NCBI GenBank assembly: GCA_036873755.1
Contig: JAVTVY010019024.1
Span: forward strand, 1-64,000
Direction of reading: 5' to 3'
Origin: Hanleya hanleyi
Taxonomy: Eukaryota; Mollusca; Polyplacophora; Lepidopleurida; Hanleyidae
Length of the DNA: 64,000 bases
Under the pieces are notes generated by a model. The model did not search any database. It had not been told where the DNA came from and worked only from the letters and a program-made list of their open reading frames with translations. Both the position numbers and the translations under genes were made by a program. This document shows, piece by piece, positions 54,546 to 64,000 of this stretch; position 1 is the stretch's first letter, and each line of letters opens with the position of its first letter.

Positions 54546-55697
54546 TCAGTTTTGAGGGACTGTGACTTTGATCTTTGACAAATTGATCTCAAAATGTATG
54601 GCTCCTCTTTGCCATGCGAGTTAGGTATGCTCAAAGTTTGATACCAATCCATACCTTGGAACTAGAGATATCGCATGAACAATAAATGTTAATGGATGAA
54701 TGGGCAGAATGCAACATCGCATTAAATGACCTCGTCTTCAACAGGCATATGAAAATGTGACTTTTTATGATTTCTTGATTTTGGAGTCAAACTGGCCTTG
54801 ACCTACTGACACAAAAAAAGTAATTTTTAAAGATTTCTTGATTCTGGAGTCACAGTGACCTTGACTATTGACCTGGACCTAAATTTTGGTACAAAACGTC
54901 ACCCGTAATTTCTCAATGGACACAATTAAAAAACATGATTTTTAACAATTTCCCGATTTTGGGGTCACACGGACTTTGATCTACATTTTAGCATGTGACA
55001 CATCGTGTCCCCCTAATGTATCTACTGACACAAGAAAATGTTATTTTTAATAATTTCCTAATTTTGGGGTCACAGTGACCTTTGACATTCGACTTCGACC
55101 TAATCTTTGCTATGCGACACTTCATTTCCCACAACTGAATCCACTCACGAAAAATTAGTAATTTTTGATGATTTCCTGATTTTTCAGTCCCACTCACCTT
55201 TGACCTTGATTCTGGGGTCACACAGACCTTGACTATTGACCTGGATCTAAATTTTAGTACAGGAGTAACTGGCTCCTCGTAATTTCTCTACGGACACAAA
55301 AATCATGATTTAAAAAAAATTCATGATTTTGGAATCAGTGACCTTGACCCTTGACCTACATTTTGGTAGGTGAGACATCGTGTTTCCCTAATGTATCTAC
55401 TGACACAAAAAAATGTTGTTTTTAATAATTTCCTGATTTTGGGGTCACAGTGACCTTTGACCTCGATTTTGGTATGCGAAATATCATCTCCACCTAGCGT
55501 ATCCACTCACAAAAAAATTGTAACTGTGGATAGAAAACATTCACAGATATAGACCGGACACGAACACTTCAGTGATTTCCTGTTTTTCAGGCCAGTGACC
55601 TTGGCCTCAGACATCGACCTTCATTTTGGTATGCCACACATCGTCTCCACGTAGGGTACCCAGTCACCAAAAATTGAAACTGTAGATAGAAAACTGT

Positions 55698-57973
55698 CCC
55701 TTACCGCTTTGAGGTGTACTTGAGGTGTAGTTGAGGTGTACCTGGGAGGTGTACCCTCAAATATTATGAGGTGTATTTGAGGAGTAGATGAGGTGTAGTT
55801 GAGGAGTATTTGAGGTGTACTTGAGTATCGAAATATGCAACTTAGTACCTCAAGTACACCTCAGATACACCTCAGTGAGGTGTACCCCTCAAGTAAGGTG
55901 TACTTGAGGTATATCCAATTTTGAAAATTTATTCGTACCTCCTTTAAAAATAGTTACTGGTAGCAGGCATATTTGTATTCTCATTTTTCAGTGAAAACCT
56001 CTCAGTTGATTGATCCCCATCCTCCTCCTACAATAAATGTTCTACAGCATTTTCACTACAAAGCCTATAGCTAACATATGAGCAGCCGAACTTGAAATTA
56101 GGGGAAGATGACCGTTTATGTCGGAAAAGGGTAGCCTCACGCTTCTAAAGAGCTTTACAATGGGTCACAAGTACTCCTATTGCCACACAGAGGATTCCAA
56201 TGCAAAAGCATACAAGGGACCAATGTATTTGGGAAGTGACAGTTAACATATCCATTTTGGAAATATATTTGGAAGGTTGACAACATATCCACAGGTGCCA
56301 AAGTTTGCATGAGATGAACATTAGTTTCTCTGTAAATTATACAACAGTGCCCATTAACTGATTGCTATGATAATTTGAAGCGAAGAATGTTACAGCAGGG
56401 TTTAGTTTGATGTATTAGTGTCCTGGTGTCAAAATAATAATAAAAATTGAGTTTACATAACATTTTTCATGTGGTTTAGAGGTCCAGGAGGTGTACTTGA
56501 GGTGTACGTAGGTAATTTAAAGCTGAGGTATTTGTGTTTTTGACAAAGTAAAGGAGGTGTACTTGAGGTGTAGGTAATTTAAAGTGACATTCAGGCCAGA
56601 ATGATGATCCAGCATAGACATGTAGAGAGAAAATTAAATTTAATGCCATGTTCAGCAATATTTCGTCTATTTAGCGAGTATGAATTAAAGATTGTGCTGG
56701 CAATTGATTACAATTATATTAAGGGGATGCTATATTATGCTCAATTTCAAGACAAACCTTTCCACCAAGTTCACCAGATATCTTAGGTGTAGGTGGATAA
56801 CTGTATCTTATGTTCATGCCAAGCTTCTTACGGTGGAGTTTAGGAAAATGTAGTTGATGTGTAGGTTAATTATGAGGTGTAAGCACATATTGCATACTTT
56901 TGTACATGCATATTTTGGCAAAGTCCATGAGGTGTACTTGAGGTGTACGTAAATTACAAGTATATATTCACAAAGTCCATGAGATATCACCCACTGTTAA
57001 TTATTAATTTGTTAATTGAACAAGGGCTGCACTTGATTTCAAACTGTCAGACTGAATTGGTGTATGTTACAATAGAATATTAGACTAAGGCAGGAAAATC
57101 CAACTGAGACATAGAGTTAAAAAGTATTAAGAAAATAATTAAGGAAGAGCTCCAGCTGAGAATGTCTATGCAGCTGACAAGAAATAGCAGAAGTAGATTT
57201 TATGTATTGTAAACTGGAAAACAAGGTTTACCATACCATGTTTGTCTGGCACAGGAGGTAGATTAAAGTGCCTAACAGATTAGGCTCTCTGAGGATCCAT
57301 TGCAATCAGTGTCTGTAGAGCCTAATTTTCAAAATTCAAAATATTTTTGCAGTTTTGGGTAGGTTTTTGTTAGGGTTAGGGATTTGTTAGGGTATGTTTG
57401 TTTGGGTCATCGTCGCCGTGTGACTAATAAGGTTAGGTGTGACGTTAAACTTCAAACAACCAACCAACCTGTCATGAGTGTTCACATGTGTCACTAGGGT
57501 TCATTTATTCATAGGGAGTGTAGAGATTTACAGTTAGCCAACCCATTTATTAATTTATTTTAAAATATAGCGCTTGTGAAGATCTTAAATGAACTAAGAA
57601 ATGTACTGTGAAATATAAATCAAACATTAAGTTGATGGGCCATGAAATCCGTATGAGAAGCTAAGGTATACTTGAGGTGTACGTAAATTACAAGTATATT
57701 TTGACAGTCCCAGAGGTGTACTTGAGGTGTAGTGTATAACATATCTATTTTGACAAAGTCCATGAGGTGTACTTGAGGTGTAGGTAGATTACAAGTATAT
57801 TTTGGCAAAGTTCATAAGGTGTAGTTGAGGTGTAGTGTATAACATATCTTTTTGGACAAAGTCCATGAGGTGTACTTGAGGTGTATACACCTTGAAAAAG
57901 AAAATGAGGTGTACACCTCAGGTACACCTCTACTACACCTCAACTTGAGGTGTACACCTCAAGTCTGTAAGGG
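55698..57973. mobile_element. Unclassified TIR element packed with GGTGTAC motifs (2276 bp)
   Basis: Left CCCTTACCGCTTTGAGGTGT and, inward from the right, CCCTTACAGACTTGAGGTGT, with gt on each side (55696..55697, 57974..57975). The related unit at 55540 (gaaaacattcacagatatag) supports removal of exactly this segment. Motifs aggtgtacttgaggtgta and palindromic ggtgtacacc occur in clusters at 55715..55915, 56485..56575, 56870..56950 and 57660..57960. No transposase ORF. The superfamily is unclear. Confidence 0.7.
57355..57472 (+). repeat. Possible SINE 3' end
   Basis: ggttaggtgtgacgttaaac followed by ttcaaacaaccaaccaacc is a common bivalve repeat ending with an (aacc)n tail. Only the 3' part is recognised. 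It lies inside the GGTGTAC element. Confidence 0.4.
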
Positions 57974-58239
57974 GTCCCAGATATAGACCGGACAGGACAG
58001 ACGGACACACGGATGGAAACCGCCATCACATAATACGTCCGCCTTTTGGCAGGCGTATAAAAAGTACTTTTATTTCTCACAATCTTTCTTGTAGAAATGA
58101 TTTCATAGAATCTTTAGGACCATATTTCAACTGTGGATCCTGGCTCAAATTTGCTCATGTTTCCTGGGGTGGTGAAGCCAAGGCTGTTGGATGTACAAGA
58201 CCCCAAAAACCAATATGACAGGAGGGTGAGACTCACAAA

Positions 58240-58332
58240 ACCCCTCGGCTTCCCCAATGAAATTGAGAAATATGCCGAGAATGTGAAACATATTATGGAT
58301 AAACTACTCATCCAAAATTGTCCTTTTCAGAA
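58240..58332 (+). repeat. 5' fragment of an acccctcggc-type HINE
   Basis: Starts acccctcggcttccccaat like families C, D and E but is cut off after ~90 bp by family B copy 1. Confidence 0.5.
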
Positions 58333-59663
58333 ACACAGGAAGGAAGCAATCAGAGATTGCTCAATTGTATGCCCCCCTTCGGCTTTAATCCGACACTGCC
58401 CCGCCATTGTTCTGTTCTGTATTAGTCGGTGGAGGCTAATTTGGATAATTATACAAATTCTGATTCCGTCACTTTTTTTGCCATGCCTCGCATAATACAT
58501 ACTCCAAGTATTGACCAACAAGTGATAATATGACGTTTTGAAGCAAGATGGTCGCCGGGGCTTTTGTTAAATCCGAAAATGTGACCTGGTTACCAGACCT
58601 ACATTCCTTGTGAGTATATTGTGGTGAAATTATGGAGCGATCAGTGAACTTTTAATTTTGCACCCAATTCACTCTTTTTGGGGCAATTTCATACTTCAAG
58701 ATCTATGTGGTCTGCTTTGGAATGTAGAATAACATATATATAGCCATTTTCCAGGTCCAAATCGGTTACGGACTGTGATCCAGCCTGGACAAATAATATA
58801 TCCCTTCACTTAGGTTTGATAAAACAAAGGGCCATAAAATATAAAACCGAAAGCAGAGAAATTTCACACTGCACAACTATGGGGCATTGATCACATATCA
58901 TGCCAATTTCATACTTGTTATACAATATTGAGCGAGTTCCAGCCCGGACAAGTCCCAATTCACAAAGATTTGAAAAATATACGCGAAACTTGGAGAAACT
59001 TCACGCTGCACAACTACAGGGCACTGACCACATATCCTGTAAATTTCATAATTGTCAATGCAGTATTAACCGAGATCCAGCCCGGAAAAGTCCCAATTCA
59101 CAAAGATTTGAAAAAAAAGGGCCATAACTCTTGAAAATATACGCGAAACGCGGAGAAACTTCCCGCTGCACAAGTACAGGGCACTGACCACATATCCTGC
59201 AAATTACATAACTGTCCATACAATATTAACCGAGATCCAGCCCGGACAAGTCCCAATTCATGGAGATTTCTGGAAAAAGGGCCATAACTTTTGAAAATAT
59301 AAGTGAAACAGGGAGAAACTTTACGCTGCAGAACTGTGGGGCACTGACCACATATCATGCAAATTTCATACTTGTCCATATAGTATTAACCAAGATCCAG
59401 CCTGGACAAGTCCCATCCACAGAGATTTCAGAAAAAGGGCCAGAACTCTTGAAAATTATACTGGAACTCGGAAAAAAACCCCTCTACGCTGCACAACTAC
59501 GAGGCACTGGCCACATTCCATGCAATTTTCAATCCTGTCCATCAAATATTAACCGAGATATTGTGCGGACAAGAAACTCGGATGGACAGACGGGCGAATG
59601 GACAGACGGATGGACAAAGCGATCGCTATATGCCCCCCTCTAATTAGAGAGGGGGGGGGCATA
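58333..59663 (+). repeat. Pearl-like HINE, family B, copy 1
   Basis: Begins aacacaggaaggaagcaatc with a small hairpin (agcaatc aga gattgct), then tgtatgcccccctt. About five ~163-bp units carry gagatccagcccggacaagt and gggccataactcttgaaaat. It ends gacggatggacaaagcgatc and the hairpin tatgcccccctctaattagagag...gggggcata. Confidence 0.75.
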
Positions 59664-59710
59664 AATATAATGAATTCTGCATTAAACAGCCACATTCAAG
59701 AATATATATA

Positions 59711-62137
59711 TAAAAATCGACCATAGAGGTCCATGTCCCCCGCTAGCAGCACCAGTTATGGTGGATTACATCCACCATAACTGGCGCTGCTGCTGCGGGG
59801 GCCATGGACCTCTATGGTCGATTTTTTTTGGGGTCGACGATATCTCATATCATTGATAAGAGCATGATTTGAAAATGGAGATATCGCTAATGAGCTTAAC
59901 ATAATCTAATACAGCAGATGGCACCCATATTGGATTATGCACATCCATAAAACATAATACATGACTGTCCTCTCACTAAGGTCAAGGGACTCCCCAAGTT
60001 TGAAGTAGATCAGTTGAATCGTACTCCAGCTATTGAAAAATCCTTGAAAAACAATCCTAATCCTCCTCTCAACAATGTCAAGGCACTTCCCAGGTATGAA
60101 GTAGATCGGTTGAATCATTCTCGAATTTTTGTCCAGACAAGATCCAACTGCTTACAATCCAATATGGCTGACGGCGGCCATATTAGATTACGCACATTGC
60201 TGAAAAACAATCCCAACCATCCTCTCACCAATGTCAAGGCACACCCCAAATTTGAAGTTGATCGATTAAATCGTTCACGAGTTATTGTCCGGACAAGAAA
60301 ATCTAAGATCCAACTGCTTATAATCCAATATGGCTGACGGCGGCCATATTGGATCAAGCACGTCCTTGAAAAACAATCCTAATCCTCCTCTCAACAATGT
60401 CAAGGCACTCCCCACATATGAAGTAGATCGGTTGAATCGTTCTCGAGTTGTTGCCCGGACAACATCCAACTGCTTATAATCCAATCTGGCTGACGGCGGC
60501 CATATTAGATTACGCACATTGCTGAAAAACAATCACAACCGTCCCCTCACTAATGTCAAGGCACACACAAAGTTTGAAGTTGATCGGTTAAATCGTTCAC
60601 GAGTTATTGTCCGGACAAGAAAATCTAAGATCAAACTGCTTATAATCCAAAATGGCTGACGGCAGCCATATTTGATTACGCACATTGCTGAAAAACAGTC
60701 CCAACCGTCCTCTCATCAATGTCAAGGCACACCCCAAGTTTGAAGTTGATCGGTTAAATCGTTCACGAGTTATTGTCTGGACAAGAAAATCTAAGATCGA
60801 ACTGCTTATAATCCAATATGGCTGACGGCGGCCATATTGAACACAGGAAGGAAGCAATCAGAGATTGCTCAATTGTATGCCCCACCTTCCGCTTTAATCC
60901 GACACTGCCCCGCCATTGTTCTGTTCTGTATTGGTACAGTGAACTTTGAATTTTGCACCCAATTAACTCTTTTTGGGGCAATTTCATGCTTCAGGACCTA
61001 CGTGGTCTGCTTTGGAATGTAGAATGACATATATATAGCCATTTCCAAATTGGTTATGGACTGAGATCCAGCCTGGACAAATAAATATATCCCATTCACT
61101 TAGGTTTGATAAACAAAGGATCAAAACTCTTCAAAATATAACCGAAAGCAGAGAAACTTCATCCTGCACAACTATGGGGCATTGATCACATATCATGCAA
61201 ATTTCATACTTGTCCAGGCAATATTAACCGAGATCCAGCCTGGACAAGTCCCAATTCACAAAGATTTCAACAAAAAAGGGCCATAACTCTTGAAAATATA
61301 AGCGAAATGCGGAGAAACTTCACGCTGCACAACTACAGGGCACTGACCACACATCCTGCAAATTTCTTAATTGTCCATACAACATTAACCGAGATTCAGC
61401 CTGGACAAGTCCCAATTCACAAAGATTTGAAGAAAAAAGGGCCATAACTCTTAAAAATATAAGCGAAATGCGGAGAAACTTCACGCTGCACAACTACAGG
61501 GCACTGACCACATATGCTGCAAATTTCATAATTGTCCCTACAATATTAACCGAGATCCAGCCCGGACAAGTCCCAATTCATGGAGATTTCAGGAACAAAG
61601 GGCCATAACTCTTGAAAATATAAGCGAAACGGGGAGAAACTTTAAGCTGCACAACTGTGGGGCACTGACCACATATCATGCAAATTTCATACTTGTCCAT
61701 ACAATATTAACCAAGATCCAGCCCGGACAAGTCCCATTCACAGAGATTTCAGAAAAAGGGCCATAACTCTTGAAAATTATACCGAAACTCAGAAAAAACT
61801 GTACGCTGCACAACTACGAGGTACTGGGCACATTCCATGCAAGTTTCAATCCTGTCCATCAAATATTAACCGAGATATCGCGCGGACAAGAAACTCGGAC
61901 GGACAGACGGACAAAGCGATCGCTATATGCCCCCCCTCTAATTAGAGGGGGGGCATAATTACGCACAAAGCTGAAAAACAATCCCAACCGTTCTCTCGCC
62001 AATGTCAAGGCACACCCCAAGTTTGAAATTGATCGGTTGAATCGTTCACGAGTTATTGTCCGGACAAGAAAATCTTACGGAATTACGGAATAACGGACAC
62101 CGGTGTTTCTAAGTCCCCCTACTAAGTAGCGGGGGAC
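59711..62137 (+). repeat. Pearl-like HINE, family A, copy 3 (split by family B)
   Basis: The 5' hairpin (59711..59829) is nearly identical to copy 2, followed by ~165-bp units. It is interrupted at 60841..61957 by family B copy 2 and resumes at attacgcacaaagctgaaaaa. It ends with cggtgtttctaag and gtccccctactaagtagcgggggac. Confidence 0.75.
60841..61957 (+). repeat. Pearl-like HINE, family B, copy 2 nested in family A
   Basis: It has the same ends as copy 1 (acacaggaaggaagcaatca; cccccctctaattagaggggggg). The host family A text reads gccatattg before it and attacgcac after it, so the join is an AT-rich spot without an obvious long duplication, as expected for Helentron-type insertion. Confidence 0.7.
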
Positions 62138-62670
62138 AAAAAAAGTCCTATCTAGGTTAATACACAAAAAACGGTCATAACCCTGTAAAATAAAGGCCGA
62201 GACATATAATTTTTTGTAGGCTAGTAAAATACAAGCAGAGTAAGTTTCCAAAATTTGATAGCTGTATTGAGCACAGTTCTTCAGATATAACTGGTGACAT
62301 TCAAGCATACCCAAGATTATTACACCTGAAAAGAGACATAGCTCTGCTCCATAAACATATAAAATAAGGGCCGAGACGATGATTCGTTTTGTATGTTTCT
62401 AGAATACAACTAGATAAATAAGTTTCCAAAGTTTAGCAGCTGTACCGAACACAGATCTGCAGATATAACTTGTACATTCAACTGCAGATCACAAAATTGG
62501 AGATTAATACATCCAAAATGGGTATAACTGCATAAAATATGGGCCGAGACAACGTATTCTTCTGTAGGCATCTAGACTACAACTGAATAAAAAAGTTTCC
62601 TCATAATCTGGGAGCTGTACCAAACCCAGTTAATTATACATAACTGGTTACATTCAAGCATATATCAGCA
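62138..62670 (+). repeat. HINE family E units, truncated by DIRS copy 2
   Basis: Units with agctgtaccgaacacagatc, gatataacttgtacattcaa and gggccgagac match 18189..19221 and 1..294. No terminal module before the DIRS end. Confidence 0.6.
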
Positions 62671-64000
62671 AAAAAAAAATTTCACAGGTAAATTTTCTGT
62701 TATTAAGCTAAAACTTACCTCACTTCCACTTTTTGCATTTCTTGTTTCACATGAAATCATCTAGTAAGAATTTTGAATAACACAGTTCTCTCCCCTGCTA
62801 GTCACCTGACTGCTCACTTACCCATAATTCCTCCTTCTTGTTTCCACTGCGGTACATGGTTAGGATGTATCACAGAGGGGAGGTGGGTGGGCATCACTGG
62901 AAGTGAGGTAAGTTTTAGCTTAATAACAGAAAATTTACCAGGTGAAATTTGCGCTGAAAACTTACCTCACTTCCACTCTTTGCATAGAATGCCACAGAAA
63001 GGTTGGCGGGCAAACTGATACAATCCGTGGTAAGTGATAAATGCCATGAACAAGATGACTAGTACAGAGTAGAAATCACCGATCTTCTACCTCAAAGAGG
63101 ATCCATGAGATCATACAACAGCCGTAACCTGTATGCCTATAGTACACAGGAAACCTCTGTCGCCACTCTGACTTCAAGGTTGAGTCGCATATATGCCTCC
63201 CCCCCCCCCCTTTTCCGAAAGGGATCGAGACGAAAATGCACTCACCAGCAAGCAGGGTAAAAACTGTATGCCCGGACTTTATCATGCTATCTTCCTGGCC
63301 TCGGTCCCACAGACACCCGCTGTGCAGTCACAAGTGGGCCGATGGAATAGAGGTCGTCACATGCTAACGTCATGTCCCGGAGGTAGAAAGAGGCAAATGT
63401 CGTGTTTGACCTCCAGTAGCACGCCCTCATAATGTCGGTCACTGATCTGTTAGTCCACAGAGGCCATGATGCCGCTAGTGCCCTAATCTCGTGACCCGAA
63501 ACGTTTACAAGCGCGGCTTGTCTATCCGTAGCCGTGGAGTACGCTAGCCGAATCGTATTTTTGAGTCAACTTGAGATAGTATTTTTGCTTATTTCTTGTT
63601 TGGCTTTGGGATCAAAAGGGATAAACAAACGCCTCCTACCCGCTCTGATCTCTGTATGATTTAGGTAACACGCAAGTGCACGAACCGGACACATCAACAT
63701 GTCAGATTCAAGACCGGACGAAAGGAAATCAGATAAGGCTGGAATTGTGAACTCTCGAGATATGGAATCGTAGAGGGCTTGATTCTTAGCCACAAACTCA
63801 GGAACTGTTGTGAGAACTACATTGCTCCAGTCCCTAGAGTGTCCGACGTTCCTTCTATCGAGCGCATGCAGCTCTGACACGCGTGCTGCCGAGGCAAGAG
63901 CCAACAAAAACGAAGTTTTGTATGATAACATTTTGAGATCAATAGCCTCTATTGGCTCGAATGGTGGCTTCCCTAATTGCCGAAGTACTAAGGCTAAGTC
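62671..64000 (-). mobile_element. Second DIRS copy, cut by the window edge
   Basis: Inverted terminal repeat at 62671..62840 and an uninterrupted internal complementary region at 62899..62985 (acttcc...gcttaataacagaaaattt, then gcgctgaaaacttacctcac), followed by the YR gene region. It is about 95% identical to 27262.. by eye but lacks both nested insertions, so it supplies their empty sites. Confidence 0.88.
63193..64000 (-). pseudogene. DIRS tyrosine recombinase, second copy (damaged, partial)
   Basis: Minus-strand frame 63931..63566 encodes SFLLALASAARVSELHALDR (catalytic Arg) to ISKNTISS and then stops. The intact copy has Trp at that position (TGG there, TGA here, near 63568). The remaining H-x-x-R and Tyr region lies beyond the stop (63193..63560). 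A three-base loss also removes one Glu of the TEE in CYLNRTEEIRAG. It continues past the window end. Confidence 0.8.

Larger units (their letters stand above)
54546..58057 (+). repeat. HINE-like repeat, family G (split by a 2.3 kb element)
   Basis: Tandem ~165-bp units with tgattttggggtcacagtga and ccttgac..., and cgtgtccccctaatgtatct. After the insertion (55698..57973) it resumes with cagatatagaccggacagga, cagacggacacacggatgg and the terminal hairpin atacgtccgcc tttt ggcaggcgtat. The 5' end is not sharply defined. Confidence 0.65.

Noticed and set aside
57355..57385. Telomere-like ggttag repeats
   Set aside because: Only two or three imperfect copies (gggttagg), not an array.

Overview
This is eukaryotic, intron-rich and very repeat-rich DNA. 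The best reading is a marine bivalve mollusc, inferred from several dispersed-repeat families of the bivalve 'pearl'/BIV160 type. These have tandem cores of roughly 150-190 bp, an ACGG/ACAG-type microsatellite and a short terminal hairpin, and are regarded as non-autonomous Helentrons (HINEs). The species cannot be fixed from sequence alone.

One host gene is clear: the C-terminal half of HELLS/LSH, a SNF2-family chromatin remodeller, on the minus strand. Seven exons join in frame (45147..44942, 44381..44165, 23923..23804, 22458..22342, 22073..21914, 21673..21455, 2369..2176) and encode about 410 residues from the post-motif-III linker to the stop codon. Upstream exons with the Walker A/B motifs were not found. 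The gene is stretched by two ~20 kb introns packed with mobile DNA. The intron 44164..23924 is bounded by minisatellites at both splice sites. At the acceptor end a ~25-copy 60-bp array repeats the splice acceptor plus the first ~14 codons of the exon.

That intron also holds a DIRS-type tyrosine-recombinase retrotransposon (27262..35492, minus strand: gag, RT-RNase H, YR) with inverted terminal repeats and an internal complementary region. It was later hit by a piggyBac-like element (TTAA duplication) and a hAT-like element (5-bp duplication). A second DIRS copy starting at 62671 has both sites empty, which proves the insertions. Further right lies a giant inverted repeat (38478..42666, arms ~2 kb) carrying a Cys-rich gene fragment, itself hit by a 77-bp hairpin element with an 8-bp target duplication.

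The 2.4-21.4 kb intron holds HINE copies, a 4.35 kb PIF/Harbinger-like element with TAA duplications nested inside a HINE (and containing a LINE 3' end), long-TIR MITEs and a dispersed 15-bp motif region. From 45 kb to 64 kb there are a 5S-derived SINE-like segment, a hAT-like element with a zinc-finger ORF, a second possible Harbinger-like pair of ends, HINEs inserted into one another, and a 2.3 kb element built around GGTGTACTTGAGGTGTA motifs. Apart from HELLS, no other host gene could be supported.
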